A stretch of DNA of 64,000 nucleotides from Hymenobacter psoromatis (GCA_001596155.1 CP014771.1:186001-250000), one strand, 5' to 3'; numbered from the stretch's first letter, positions 29,188 to 37,886 are shown. Translations and numbers: made by a program. The notes: generated by a model not told the origin, from the letters alone.

Positions 29188-29727
29188 ATGACTAGAATTC
29201 GCTCCACAACCGTGCTCGGCGTGCGCCACAACGGCCAGATTGCCCTCGGGGCCGATGGCCAGGCCACGATGGATAAGCACGTAGCCAAAAACAACGTGCG
29301 CAAAGTGCGCCAGCTCAACGACGGCAAGGTCGTCACCGGCTTTGCCGGCTCCACGGCCGATGCCTTTATGCTGCTCGACCGCTTTGAGGAAAAGCTGGCT
29401 GCCTACGGCAATAACCTCAAGCGCGCCGCCATTGAGTTGGCCAAAGACTGGCGCAAAGACCAGTATCTCCGTAAGTTAGAAGCCATGATGGTGGTCTGCG
29501 ACAAGGACGAGCTGCTCATCGTGAGTGGCACCGGCGACGTGCTGGAGCCCGACATGGACGTGGCCGCTATCGGCAGCGGCGCCATGTATGCGCAAGCCGC
29601 CGCGCTGGCCCTCAAGAAGCACGCCCCGCACCTCACCGCCCGCCAAATGGTAGAAGATTCCCTGCATATCGCGGCCGATATCTGCATCTACACCAACCAT
29701 AATCTGATAATTGCGGAGCCGGCTTAA
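29188..29727 (+). CDS. hslV: ATP-dependent protease proteolytic subunit HslV
   Basis: A 179-residue threonine protease that works with the HslU ATPase. The N-terminal TTVLGVRHNGQIALGADGQ contains the Thr that becomes the nucleophile after the leader MTRIRS is removed. The C-terminus (IAADICIYTNHNLIIAEPA) is characteristic. The ATG at 29188 is chosen because it leaves the short propeptide; the longer open frame runs through the inverted repeat. hslU is not nearby, which is common in Bacteroidota. Confidence 0.92.
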   Translation: MTRIRSTTVLGVRHNGQIALGADGQATMDKHVAKNNVRKVRQLNDGKVVTGFAGSTADAFMLLDRFEEKLAAYGNNLKRAAIELAKDWRKDQYLRKLEAMMVVCDKDELLIVSGTGDVLEPDMDVAAIGSGAMYAQAAALALKKHAPHLTARQMVEDSLHIAADICIYTNHNLIIAEPA

Positions 29728-29757
29728 AGAGATTGGTGGCTGTCTGAGGTAGCAGAT

Positions 29758-30204
29758 ATGGAGCCATTAATTATTCGCCGCTCGCGCTGGAGCATTGGAC
29801 AGCCTCTAATAATTTCTATAATTCTTCTGACAGCTCTCTATTCTATCACGACTGAGAAAAAAACACTTCAGACAAGTGATAATATATTAATAATAGTCCT
29901 AGGTGCCGCCGTATTATTTTTAATAATAGATGTAATAAGAGGTATTAGCCGCCAGCCAATAATATTACTCGACAACGCAGGCATCAACGACACTCGATTG
30001 AATGTGGGTACTATTCCGTGGGCTGAAATTCTGCAGATTTACATAGTATCAGGCTCTAAGAGTAGAGCCGTGCAGTTGGCGGTTTATCATCCTGAACAGT
30101 ATCGTTCAAAAAGTTCGCCTTTCGTAATTCTTGCTGATGATATCGACATTTTACCCGAGGCTCTGGCCAATACTAGACTTGTTGCGAGGTACAAGGTGAC
30201 GTAA
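29758..30204 (+). CDS. Hypothetical membrane protein, 3' end altered by IS insertion
   Basis: A 148-residue protein with two transmembrane segments (about 15-30 and 42-62), then a soluble domain (QPIILLDNAGINDTRLNVGTIPWAEI...) like other small two-TM/PH-like proteins in this window. The IS5-family element enters at 30175, after ...EALANT. The last seven residues and stop now come from the element. Joining the flanks (30174 to 31343, one target copy removed) gives an original end of NTIY and a stop. The protein is therefore nearly intact. Low GC for this genome. Confidence 0.65.
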   Translation: MEPLIIRRSRWSIGQPLIISIILLTALYSITTEKKTLQTSDNILIIVLGAAVLFLIIDVIRGISRQPIILLDNAGINDTRLNVGTIPWAEILQIYIVSGSKSRAVQLAVYHPEQYRSKSSPFVILADDIDILPEALANTRLVARYKVT

Positions 30205-30234
30205 ATTTGTGAGAAATATATTTCCGCTTAGGTT

Positions 30235-31318
30235 ATGCAACTTTCCACTTCGACCCTTACTACCGAACGTAAATGGCGAGCAGCAACTGGCTTGACACAA
30301 GCTCGATTTGAAAAATTACTGACTCATTTTAAGCAAGCTTATTCGCGCTTATTTGATTTACAAATAGCTGACCGTGATGCTTTTGCCATTCATGAGTCCA
30401 TTATTAAAACGGAAGAAGAACTGCTGCTATTTACCCTATTTAGCTTTAAAGCCAGTTTAACTTACGATTTACTTGGTTTTGTAAGTGGGATGGATACCGC
30501 GAATGCTAAACGTTATCAAGACCGAGGAATTATGGTGCTTCAAGAAGCTTTAACACTGTCTGGTCATTTGCCTAAACGAGCGTTTGCTAGCGTAGACGAA
30601 TTTGAAGCTTATTTTAGCCAGCACGAAACGTTGTTACTAGACGGAACGGAACAACGGATACAACGACCGCAAGATTATACTACTCAGAAAGACTCGTATA
30701 GTGGTAAAAAAAAGCGAATACCTTAAAAGAAATAGTCATTGCTACTACCACTAGGTGGATTGGATTTTTAAGTCATTTTCAACCGGGAAAACAGCATGAT
30801 TATGGGTTACTTAAACAACTCTTTCCTGTTGATAAACAGTGGTTTAGAAAATTTACTTTTCAAGTACGCTAGTTAAAGCTATGCCCTTCAGGGCAAGACT
30901 TTAGTTGCTACTCACCTCTTCGCTATGAGCGCAGCTTGTTTCGTTATTTAGTAGGGAGCAATTTGTTCAACCGGCTTTAGCCGAAACCGCCGAATTTCAT
31001 TCGCCATCAAACCTATGGACTTACAGTCCATAGTCGTTTAGTGTTCGCCTGGATTTAGGATTTCTGGGGTTTGGTAAGGATTATAAGTGTCCTACCTATT
31101 TTCTACCAATTAAAAAACCTAAGGGAAAAGAATTGACCCTGGAGCAGCGAGCCCTAAATAAAGAACAGGCGAGTAAACGTATTATAGTGGAACATGCTAT
31201 CGGTGGCTGGAAACGTTATCGGATTTTGAGTGACCGTCTACGAATGCACGATTGGAAACGCTACGACAACGTGTTAGGAGTTTGTGCAGGGTTGTGGAAT
31301 TTTTATCTATGTCCTTGA
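30235..31318 (+). pseudogene. IS5-family DDE transposase, interrupted
   Basis: The first reading frame (30235-30726) gives 163 residues with the first catalytic Asp in LLLDGTEQRIQRP. A run of eight A (30706-30713) would allow a -1 shift into the second frame. That frame continues TLKEIVIATTTRWIGFL... up to KQWFRKF and is then broken at 30856 by the mini-element. It resumes at 31042 (VRLDLGFLGFGKDYK) and ends with the catalytic Glu region IIVEHAIGGWKRYR at 31318. It is almost certainly inactive, but copy 2 could mobilise it. Confidence 0.88.
30857..31041 (+). mobile_element. Mini-element A, non-autonomous IS200/IS605-like, nested in the IS5 copy
   Basis: 185 bp, inserted immediately 3' of TTTAC (30852-30856). 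Copy 2 of the IS shows the empty site (TTTAC then TGTTCGCC). There is no target duplication and no terminal inverted repeat. A left hairpin at 30875-30902 has outer AAAG/CTTT and inner GCCCT/AGGGC stems with an internal loop. A right hairpin at 31013-31033 pairs CTATGGACT with AGTCCATAG. The right end is GTCGTTTAG. It contains no gene. These are the features of single-strand (TnpA Y1) transposition. Confidence 0.85.
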
Positions 31319-31478
31319 CTTTCAAATCACAAAAAGTCTACTATATACTAGTGGCAAATGTATAATTGGTCAGCGCTGGGTAAGCTCACGCCTGCCCCTA
31401 CGCCACCACTATATACTGAGCGTACCTCTCTATTTTTTTTCCGCTGAGCTGTAGGCTTATCGGTTCATTCCCTCTCCC

Positions 31479-32450
31479 ATGCAAATCACCAATTTCCTCA
31501 AGCACCACTACCGCCACTTCAATGCCGCCGCCCTCATCGACGCGGCCGATGGCTACAACAAGCACCTCGCCGAAGGCGGCAAAATGATGATAACCCTGGC
31601 CGGTGCCATGAGCACCGCCGAAATGGGTATTCAGCTGGCTGAGCTGATTCGGCAGGATAAAGTGCAGATTATCAGCTGCACGGGTGCTAATCTGGAGGAA
31701 GATATCTTCAACCTCGTGGCCCACGACTTCTACGAGCGCGTGCCCAACTACCGCGACCTCACGCCCGCCGACGAGCAAGCCCTGCTGGAGCGCCACATGA
31801 ACCGCGTGACCGACACTTGCATCCCCGAAGAGGAGGCCATGCGCCGCCTGGAGCACGTGGTATTGAAGTTTTGGGAGAAGGCCGACAAGGCCGGCGAAGC
31901 CTATTTTCCGCACGAGTTTTTCTACCAGATTCTGCTGAGCGGCGAGCTGGAGCAATACTACCAGATTGACCCCAAAGACTCGTGGATGCTGGCGGCGGCC
32001 GAGAAAAACCTGCCCATCATCTGCCCCGGCTGGGAAGACTCGACGCTCGGCAACATCTACGCCGGCCACGTCATCACGGGCGATATCAAGAACGTGCACA
32101 CCATGCGCACGGGCATCCAGTACATGATTTACCTGGCTGAGTGGTACACCAAGCAGGCCACCGACGAGAGCAAGGTAGGCTTTTTCCAGATTGGTGGCGG
32201 CATTGCCGGCGACTTCCCCATCTGCGTAGTGCCCATGTTGCACCAGGACCTGGGCCGTACCACCGTACCACTGTGGGGCTATTTCTGCCAGATTTCGGAC
32301 TCCACGACCAGCTACGGCAGCTACTCAGGCGCGGTGCCGAACGAGAAAATTACCTGGGGCAAGCTGGGCGAGAAAACCCCGAAATTCATCATTGAGAGCG
32401 ACGCGACTATCGTGGCCCCGCTGATTTTTGCCATCGTGCTCGGGCAATAA
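31479..32450 (+). CDS. Deoxyhypusine synthase family protein
   Basis: A 323-residue protein of the deoxyhypusine/homospermidine synthase family, which uses NAD and spermidine or putrescine to form an enzyme-imine on a lysine. The catalytic lysine corresponds to K295 in ITWGKLG. Other family stretches are LAGAMSTAEMG, SCTGANLEEDIFN, FFQIGGGIAGDFPI and SGSYSGAVPNE-like (GSYSGAVPNEKITWG). Bacteria lack eIF5A, so a polyamine role (for example homospermidine formation) is plausible but unproven. It begins 140 bp after the IS element and ends 4 bp before the glycosyltransferase-like gene. Confidence 0.88.
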   Translation: MQITNFLKHHYRHFNAAALIDAADGYNKHLAEGGKMMITLAGAMSTAEMGIQLAELIRQDKVQIISCTGANLEEDIFNLVAHDFYERVPNYRDLTPADEQALLERHMNRVTDTCIPEEEAMRRLEHVVLKFWEKADKAGEAYFPHEFFYQILLSGELEQYYQIDPKDSWMLAAAEKNLPIICPGWEDSTLGNIYAGHVITGDIKNVHTMRTGIQYMIYLAEWYTKQATDESKVGFFQIGGGIAGDFPICVVPMLHQDLGRTTVPLWGYFCQISDSTTSYGSYSGAVPNEKITWGKLGEKTPKFIIESDATIVAPLIFAIVLGQ

Positions 32451-32454
32451 TTCT

Positions 32455-34486
32455 ATGCTGACTCCGCGCCCAGCGCCGGCTTCCAGCAGCTCAAACGCCG
32501 CCCCGGTCTCTAGCCCTACCCCCCCTCATAGGACCGGGTGGGGCCGGGTGGCCGGGGCGGCGTTGCTGCTTATAGGAATAGCGGCGCTGCTGGCCTACCT
32601 GCTCACGCCCTACCCCGCCCTGCGCGACTGGTACCTGCGCCGCACGCCCTATTTGTACCGCGCCGCCGCCTGGCCCCATGACTTTTTCACGCCCGCCGTG
32701 AAATCCCGCGGCAACTTGCTGGCGACGCTGGCTTTGGCGGCGCTGGTGGGGGTAGGGGCCTACGGATGGTGGGCGCGCCCGCGCCAGCCAGCCCCGGCTG
32801 CGCCGCCACTGCGCCTGCTGAGCCGCGCCGACCGGCCCTGGCTGGTGGGGCTGCTGCTACTGGCGGCGAGCCTGTGGGCCTGGGGTGCTACGCAGGTACC
32901 ACCAGCCTACGACGAAGTGTTTTCGGCGGTGTACTGCGCGGGTAATGAGTCACTCTTTGCGACCTGGAGCTACTACATGCTGCCCAACAACCACGTGCTG
33001 TTCAATCTGTTGAATAGCGGCTTGTTTGGCTGGCTGCACCGCCTGCCCTGGCTGGTGCCCACGGGCCGGCTGCTGTCGGGCCTGGCCTACGCGGGCACGC
33101 TGGCGGTGGTGTACCGGGTGGTGGCGGCCCTCACCGGGCGGCGGGGGGTAGGGGCGGTGTTGGCGGTGCTGGCGGGCCTGCAGTTTTCGCTATGGGGCTT
33201 CGGGTTTCAGGCCCGTGGCTATGCCTTATATGCGCTGCTACACTGGGTGGCGATAGGCACGCTGCTGGCGCACTGGCGGCAGCCCCGGCAAACTAAGTGG
33301 CTGACTATAAATATGCTGGCCGTGGCAGCGGGCTACGCGGTGGTGCCCACGTTCCTGTTCTACCACGCGGCGCAGCAGCTGGCGAGTGCGGTGGTGCAAC
33401 TGCGGCAGCGCCGCTTCGACGGCCGGTTCTGGCGCTATCAGGCGGGCGCGCTGGCGCTGGCGGGCGCGTTTTATTTGCCAATTATCGGTTTCTCGGGCCT
33501 GGCAGCGCTAGCGGCCAACCCCTATGTGCTGCCCTTTAAAGGCAGCCTGACCGAGTTCGTCATCAAAGCCTGGCCCGATGTGAAGAGCTACGCGCCGTAC
33601 GCGTTCGGCGAAATCGGGCTGGGGTCCTGGCCGGCTTATATCCTGATTTTACTTTTCAAGCACGCTAGTTAAAGCTATGCCCTTTAGGGCAAGACTTTAG
33701 TTGCTACTCCCTTTCGCCGGCCTTGCTTATGCAAGAACGGTCAATTTTTGATTGTCAGTTAGTTATTGCTCTTTGCCCAACGACTGACGCTAGCGTTTCG
33801 CCAGCAGAATTTCATTCTAGAGCGGCCCACTTTCAGTGGCTTCTTTCAGTCGGCTTTAGCCGAAACCGCCGAATTCCATTCGCTTTCAAACCTATGGACT
33901 TACAGTCCATAGTCGTTTAGTTCCCCTAACCCTGCTGGCGCACCGGCGCTACTGGCAGCTGGGGCTTTTGTACCTGGCGTGGCTGCTGGCCGTGGCCGGT
34001 GGCACGCTGGTGCTGCGGCACGTTATTTTTCACCGTAACCTGCTGGCATTCTTTAGCCTGGCGGTGGTGCTGGCTCCCCTCACGGTGGGCGTGTGGCTGG
34101 GCCGCTGGCGGCCGTGGGCCGGGCTGGCGGGCGCGTTGGTTATAATTGGGGGGGTAGGGCTGGGCTTCGTGCGCCACAACCCGGTGCGTGAGCCGCTGGC
34201 TTTGTATTACTGGAATCTGCAGGTCGGCTTCGACGCGGCGCAGCAGCGGCTGGCCACGTTGCCGGGCTGGGCGGCTTCCGTAGATTTCTCGCAGGAAAGC
34301 TTCTACCCGTATTTTCTTTACCGGCGGGCCGGCGGGGTGGCCCCGCATCCGGCGCAGCACCCGGCCCCGGCCGCCGATTACTTTATCACGGCTCCCAACG
34401 ACGCGCTGCCGCCCGCCCTGGCCGGCCGCTACCAGCCCGTTGATACCGTCGGGACGTACCGGCTGTGGCGGCGCAAAGTATTGTAG
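32455..34486 (+). pseudogene. GT-C-type membrane glycosyltransferase-like gene, split by mini-element B
   Basis: Removing 33653-33920 joins ...AYILILL to PLTLLAHRRYW in one frame of 587 residues. With the element present, translation stops at 33672 after LFKHAS. The joined protein has about ten hydrophobic segments, an acidic DE pair in a loop after an early helix (PPAYDEVFSAVY) and an ARGYALYALLHW stretch, as in GT39/ArnT-like polyprenyl-phosphate sugar transferases. The C-terminal soluble part ends YRLWRRKVL. Start at ATG 32455, 4 bp after the deoxyhypusine synthase-like gene, suggesting one operon. The activity is inferred from topology only. Confidence 0.85.
33653..33920 (+). mobile_element. 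Mini-element B, non-autonomous IS200/IS605-like
   Basis: 268 bp, inserted 3' of TTTAC (33648-33652) with no target duplication. The first roughly 60 bp and last roughly 75 bp match mini-element A with few changes. The left hairpin is at 33671-33697, the right hairpin (CTATGGACT/AGTCCATAG) at 33892-33912, and the right end GTCGTTTAG at 33920. The middle differs from A and is longer. An open frame at 33723-33920 runs to the tip but is not a recognisable protein. Confidence 0.85.
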
Positions 34487-34869
34487 CTTATTAGTTTAGG
34501 AATTTAAGTCAGGCGTAGCAAAACGCTAGGACTACCCTAGCCTTGCTGGTTGGTAGCCGGGCGGTCGGCTTGCGAAAGGCGACGCTCCCAACGATGCCGC
34601 GGCTGGTCCGCGGCCAGGGCTTGGGTACTAGCCGCAGTCGGCTCGGGGCAGGTTGCAACTGCCAATGTATAGTCAAAATTATCAGGATTTTCGTGGTAGA
34701 AAAGGGAGTCGCTCAGGGCGAGCTGGCCAAATAAATAAAGCATGGGGCGGGGGAATGGGTGGACGAGGGCTACTAAGACGAGATACCGAACCGCATACCG
34801 TAGTTGCAAGTCTAAAATCCGTAATTGACCAACGCCCACCCTTTCCGGACGCAACGGCCCGCCGCCGCG
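34487..34869. other. Intergenic region without recognised gene
   Basis: It lies between the convergent ends of the glycosyltransferase-like gene and an SDR gene. Frames open here have no protein-like composition. No hairpin terminator was noticed. Confidence 0.4.
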
Positions 34870-35709
34870 CTACTCCGCGAAGCCAGTCGAAGTGGTCAGG
34901 GCTTGCCAATCTTCAAAATTCTGGCTGAGCACGGTCAGCTTGTGGGTAGCGCGCTGGTAGGCATCCTGGCCGAGTAGCAGGTGCACGGGCGGATGGGCCT
35001 CGGTGGCGAGCTGCATAATAGCGGCGGCGGCTTTGTCGGGGTCGCCGGCCTGGCTGCCGTTCATAGTCAGGTACTTGGCGTGCGAGGCGCGAATGTCTGC
35101 GTAGGCCGCGATGGGCTGCTGCGGCATGGTCAGCGCCTCGGTGGTAAGGAAATTGGTGCGAAACGCGCCCGGCTCCACCACCGTCACCCGGATGCCGAAG
35201 CTGGCCACATCCTGCGCCAAAACTTCGCTGAAAGCACTCACGGCCGCTTTAGCGGCCGCGTACACGGCCCAGCCCGTAGCCCCCGCCAGTGCCGCGATGG
35301 AGGAAATGTTAATGATGTGCCCCGCCCCCGCGGCCCGCAGGTGCGGCAGCGCCTGCCGCACCACGTTGAACGTGCCGAACACGTTCACGTCGAAAGACTG
35401 GCGCGTTTCGTCGTCACTCAGCTCCTCAATGCTGCCGCCGATGCCGTAGCCGGCATTGTTCACCACGACATCGATCTGGCCGAACGTGCTGATAGTCTGC
35501 GCGATGGCCTGCCGCACGCTGGCATCGCTAGCCAGGTCTACTTGCAGCGGCAGGAAGGCCGGGCTGGAAGTGCCCACGGCGGCGGCCAGGGTTTCTTTAG
35601 TGCGCGAGGTGGCGGCTACTTGGTGGCCCTCGCGCAGGAGGCGTTTTACTAAACTCAGCCCGAGGCCCTGCGAGGCCCCGGTCACGAACCAGGTTTGGGG
35701 AGTGCTCAT
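34870..35709 (-). CDS. SDR family oxidoreductase
   Basis: A 279-residue short-chain dehydrogenase. The Rossmann motif TGASQGLG is at 10-17, NNAG at 84-87, the catalytic S137 in INISS, and Y150/K154 in YAAAK. The substrate is unknown. The ATG at 35709 (MSTPQTWFVTG) is the natural start; the longer open frame adds an unlike leader. The gene lies just downstream of an AraC-family regulator gene in the same direction, which may control it. Confidence 0.92.
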   Translation of the reverse strand: MSTPQTWFVTGASQGLGLSLVKRLLREGHQVAATSRTKETLAAAVGTSSPAFLPLQVDLASDASVRQAIAQTISTFGQIDVVVNNAGYGIGGSIEELSDDETRQSFDVNVFGTFNVVRQALPHLRAAGAGHIINISSIAALAGATGWAVYAAAKAAVSAFSEVLAQDVASFGIRVTVVEPGAFRTNFLTTEALTMPQQPIAAYADIRASHAKYLTMNGSQAGDPDKAAAAIMQLATEAHPPVHLLLGQDAYQRATHKLTVLSQNFEDWQALTTSTGFAE

Positions 35710-35791
35710 AATTTTTGCGTTTTTGACCCTGCAAAAGTAGCAGCGGCCCCCGCCGGCCGGCTTACCCGCTTCAAACCAATGCTTGCAAAAA

Positions 35792-36694
35792 TCAAACAAT
35801 CCGCATGGCCGTGGGGGCTACCCCGGTTTGCTTGCGAAAGAAATTACTGAAGTGCGCCGGCTCCTCAAAACCCAGGCAGTAACTGATTTCGGCCACGTTC
35901 CAGGCCGTGTGTTTGAGCAGGGTGTTGGCCTCCTGCACCAGCCGGCCGGCAATGAGCTGGGTAGTGGTTTTGCCAGTGACTTCTTTCAGGGCGCGGTTGA
36001 GGTGATTGACATGCACGGCCAGCTGCCGGGCAAAGGCGTGGGCAGTGCGCAGCTTCACCCGCTGCCCCGGCGACTCTATCGGAAACTGCCGCTCCAGCAG
36101 CTCCGTGAAGAGCGAGGTAATGCGCGTGGCCGCCGTACTGTCATGGTAGAGCGAGGTGGCGGGGTGCAGCTTCAAGGCGCTGTGCAGCAGCTCAAACACG
36201 TAGGTGCGCAGCAGGTCGTACTTGTGGGTGTAGTCCGAATTCAGCTCAGCCAGCATCTTTTCAAACAGGGGGCGTAGGGTGGCCGCTTGTGCATCGGTGA
36301 GAAAGTATACTGGCTGCCCGCCGGGCTTGAACATGGGTAGCTCCGGGGCGGCCAGCCCGACCTGCTGCTGCAAAAATGCCTCAGTGAAAATGCAGAAAAT
36401 ACCCGTCTGCTGGTCATCTAGGGGCTCCCACTGGTAGGGTATCAGCGGGTTAGCAAAAAACAGCGCGTGGCCGCGCAGGGCGATGGTTTTGTCCGCGAAA
36501 TGATAGTTGCTATTACCCGATACCAGCGTGATTTTGTAAAAATCTTTGCGGCTGTACGGTATCTTACCCGCCTTTAGCCCCACAAAGTCATCGAGCCGAA
36601 ACACGTTGAAATGCCCGATATCCTGCCGTAGGTTTTCGGGCAGTCAATGAATTTTAGTTAAGTAAAAGTCTTCGAGCGTCTGGGGCTTCGGCAT
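35792..36694 (-). pseudogene. AraC-family regulator with an in-frame TGA at the 17th codon
   Basis: From the ATG at 36694 the frame reads MPKPQTLEDFYLTKIH, then TGA (36644-36646), then LPENLRQDIGHFNVFRLDDFV and on without break to 35792. The wild-type residue was probably Trp (TGG), since related regulators have WLPENL here. The rest has an N-terminal cupin-like sensor domain and a C-terminal double helix-turn-helix (about 200-285, GFEEPAHFSNFFRKQTG). A GTG at 36604 could start a 270-residue form lacking the first 30 codons. It is either a true nonsense mutation or a sequencing error. Confidence 0.8.
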
Positions 36695-36698
36695 AAGA

Positions 36699-36706
36699 CA
36701 AAGTTA
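36699..36706 (-). promoter_or_regulatory. -7 promoter box of the AraC-family gene
   Basis: The minus strand reads TAACTTTG, ending 4 nt before the ATG at 36694. This supports that ATG as the original start and suggests a leaderless message. Confidence 0.6.
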
Positions 36707-36712
36707 CGAAAA

Positions 36713-37285
36713 TCAAATGGCTGACTTGTCTAACTTCTCATCCGTAAAATGCTCCTGGTGCGGCGGCCGCGCGAATTTCTCCGCGTTGTAAGCAACTGAA
36801 TCACCCCTTGGAATGGAGAGCGACTGCCAAGCTCCACCGGCCACCAAGCGGGCGATGAATACGAGCTGCCCCACGTGGTAGGGGTAGTGCGCCAGCTGCC
36901 GGTTGATGGCTTCCAGCACGGTGTGGCCCTGGTTTCGGATGTAGATGAGGCGCGCTAAATCATTGGGGGTGAGCGCATCGAGCGCGGCAAAAAGGCATTG
37001 CCAGCCGGCTTGCCACCGGGCCATGACCTCGGCGCGGGTAGGCAGGTCGTTGTTAAACTCCGCCTCACGCTCCCGCCAGGGCTTTTCGCCATCGGTGGTG
37101 AGGAAGTCCGTCCAGCGCGACAACATATTACCGCTCAGGTGTTTTACGATGGTAGCCAGGCTGTTGCTGACTGCATTGGGCTGCCAGTTCAGTTGCTTGT
37201 CGGGGACTTGCGCCAGCGCCTGCTCGCCCAACAATTGATAGTAAGCAAACTGCTTGCGGGCGCTGGAAAGGAAGTCGGTAGGCAT
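36713..37285 (-). CDS. DinB-family protein (DUF1572-like)
   Basis: A 190-residue four-helix-bundle protein of the DinB/YfiT superfamily, often metal-dependent thiol transferases. The pattern NSLATIVKHLSGNMLSRWTDFL provides the first metal-type His and WRERE follows. The last His lies in HYPYHVGQLVFIARL. The exact reaction is unknown; bacillithiol-linked roles occur in relatives. Its stop lies just upstream of the AraC-family promoter, so the two genes run in the same direction but are probably separate units. Confidence 0.85.
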   Translation of the reverse strand: MPTDFLSSARKQFAYYQLLGEQALAQVPDKQLNWQPNAVSNSLATIVKHLSGNMLSRWTDFLTTDGEKPWREREAEFNNDLPTRAEVMARWQAGWQCLFAALDALTPNDLARLIYIRNQGHTVLEAINRQLAHYPYHVGQLVFIARLVAGGAWQSLSIPRGDSVAYNAEKFARPPHQEHFTDEKLDKSAI

Positions 37286-37392
37286 GGCGGAGGTAGGGGG
37301 GTTAGCGGACTAAAAGTAAGTTTCCCCGGTCATTGGCCGGCTCACCGGCTCGGCGGGCCGGGAAGTTTTCTCACCCTGTTTGTTACTGCTAT

Positions 37393-37809
37393 ATGGCAAC
37401 GACTCCCACTCCCCAGAAAATACTGGCCCGCCAGCACGAAATCTACGCCGATTACCTACGCGAAATCGACCGGCACCTAGCCGACCTCGTGGCCGGGCGG
37501 GCCACGGAAATGTTTGAAATCCGCGACCTGGCCGGGGTGCTCTGCATTCACCCTACCCACCTCAGCAACACCGTGAAGCTGGTGACGGGCCACGCGCCCT
37601 GCTACGATTTTCAGCGGCGCATCCTGGCCGTGGCCCAGCAGTTGCTGCGCGATACCGACCAGCCCGTGGCCGCCATCGCCGGTACGCTCACCTACGACCC
37701 GGCCAATTTCACCAAGTTTTTCAAGCGTTTCGGCGGCTGCACGCCCAAGCAATACCGCGAGCAGGTGCGCGCCGGGCAGCGTGAGCTAGCGGAACTATTA
37801 ACCATTTAA
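37393..37809 (+). CDS. Short AraC-type DNA-binding protein
   Basis: A 138-residue protein consisting almost only of an AraC-type double helix-turn-helix: FEIRDLAGVLCIHPTHLSNTVKLVTG (first) and PVAAIAGTLTYDPANFTKFFKRFGGCTPKQYRE (second). There is no sensor domain, so it may act through another factor or be controlled by expression. The ATG at 37393 is preferred over an upstream frame without protein character. It lies 77 bp before an SDR gene in the same direction, a likely target. Confidence 0.85.
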   Translation: MATTPTPQKILARQHEIYADYLREIDRHLADLVAGRATEMFEIRDLAGVLCIHPTHLSNTVKLVTGHAPCYDFQRRILAVAQQLLRDTDQPVAAIAGTLTYDPANFTKFFKRFGGCTPKQYREQVRAGQRELAELLTI

Positions 37810-37886
37810 TCTGGGCTACTCACCATAAATGTAAGGGAGGGGGGTAGGACCTTTGTTCAATCAATTCACTCACGCAACCACTTTCT

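Larger units (their letters stand above)
30175..31339 (+). mobile_element. IS5-family insertion sequence, copy 1, with nested mini-element
   Basis: The ends are AGACTTGTTG (30175) and its inverted partner ending AAGTCT (31339, with one change, ACAAAAAGTCT). The 3-bp direct repeat ACT flanks the element (30172-30174 and 31340-31342). Without the inserted 185 bp at 30857-31041 it is exactly 980 bp, the same as copy 2 at 61394-62373, and is nearly identical to it. Its GC content is much lower than the chromosome, which points to recent acquisition. Its transposase is broken by the nested element. Confidence 0.93.

Noticed and set aside
33723..33920. 65-residue open frame inside mini-element B
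   Set aside because: It runs through the right-end hairpin to the element boundary, is not kept in element A, and has no recognisable domain.
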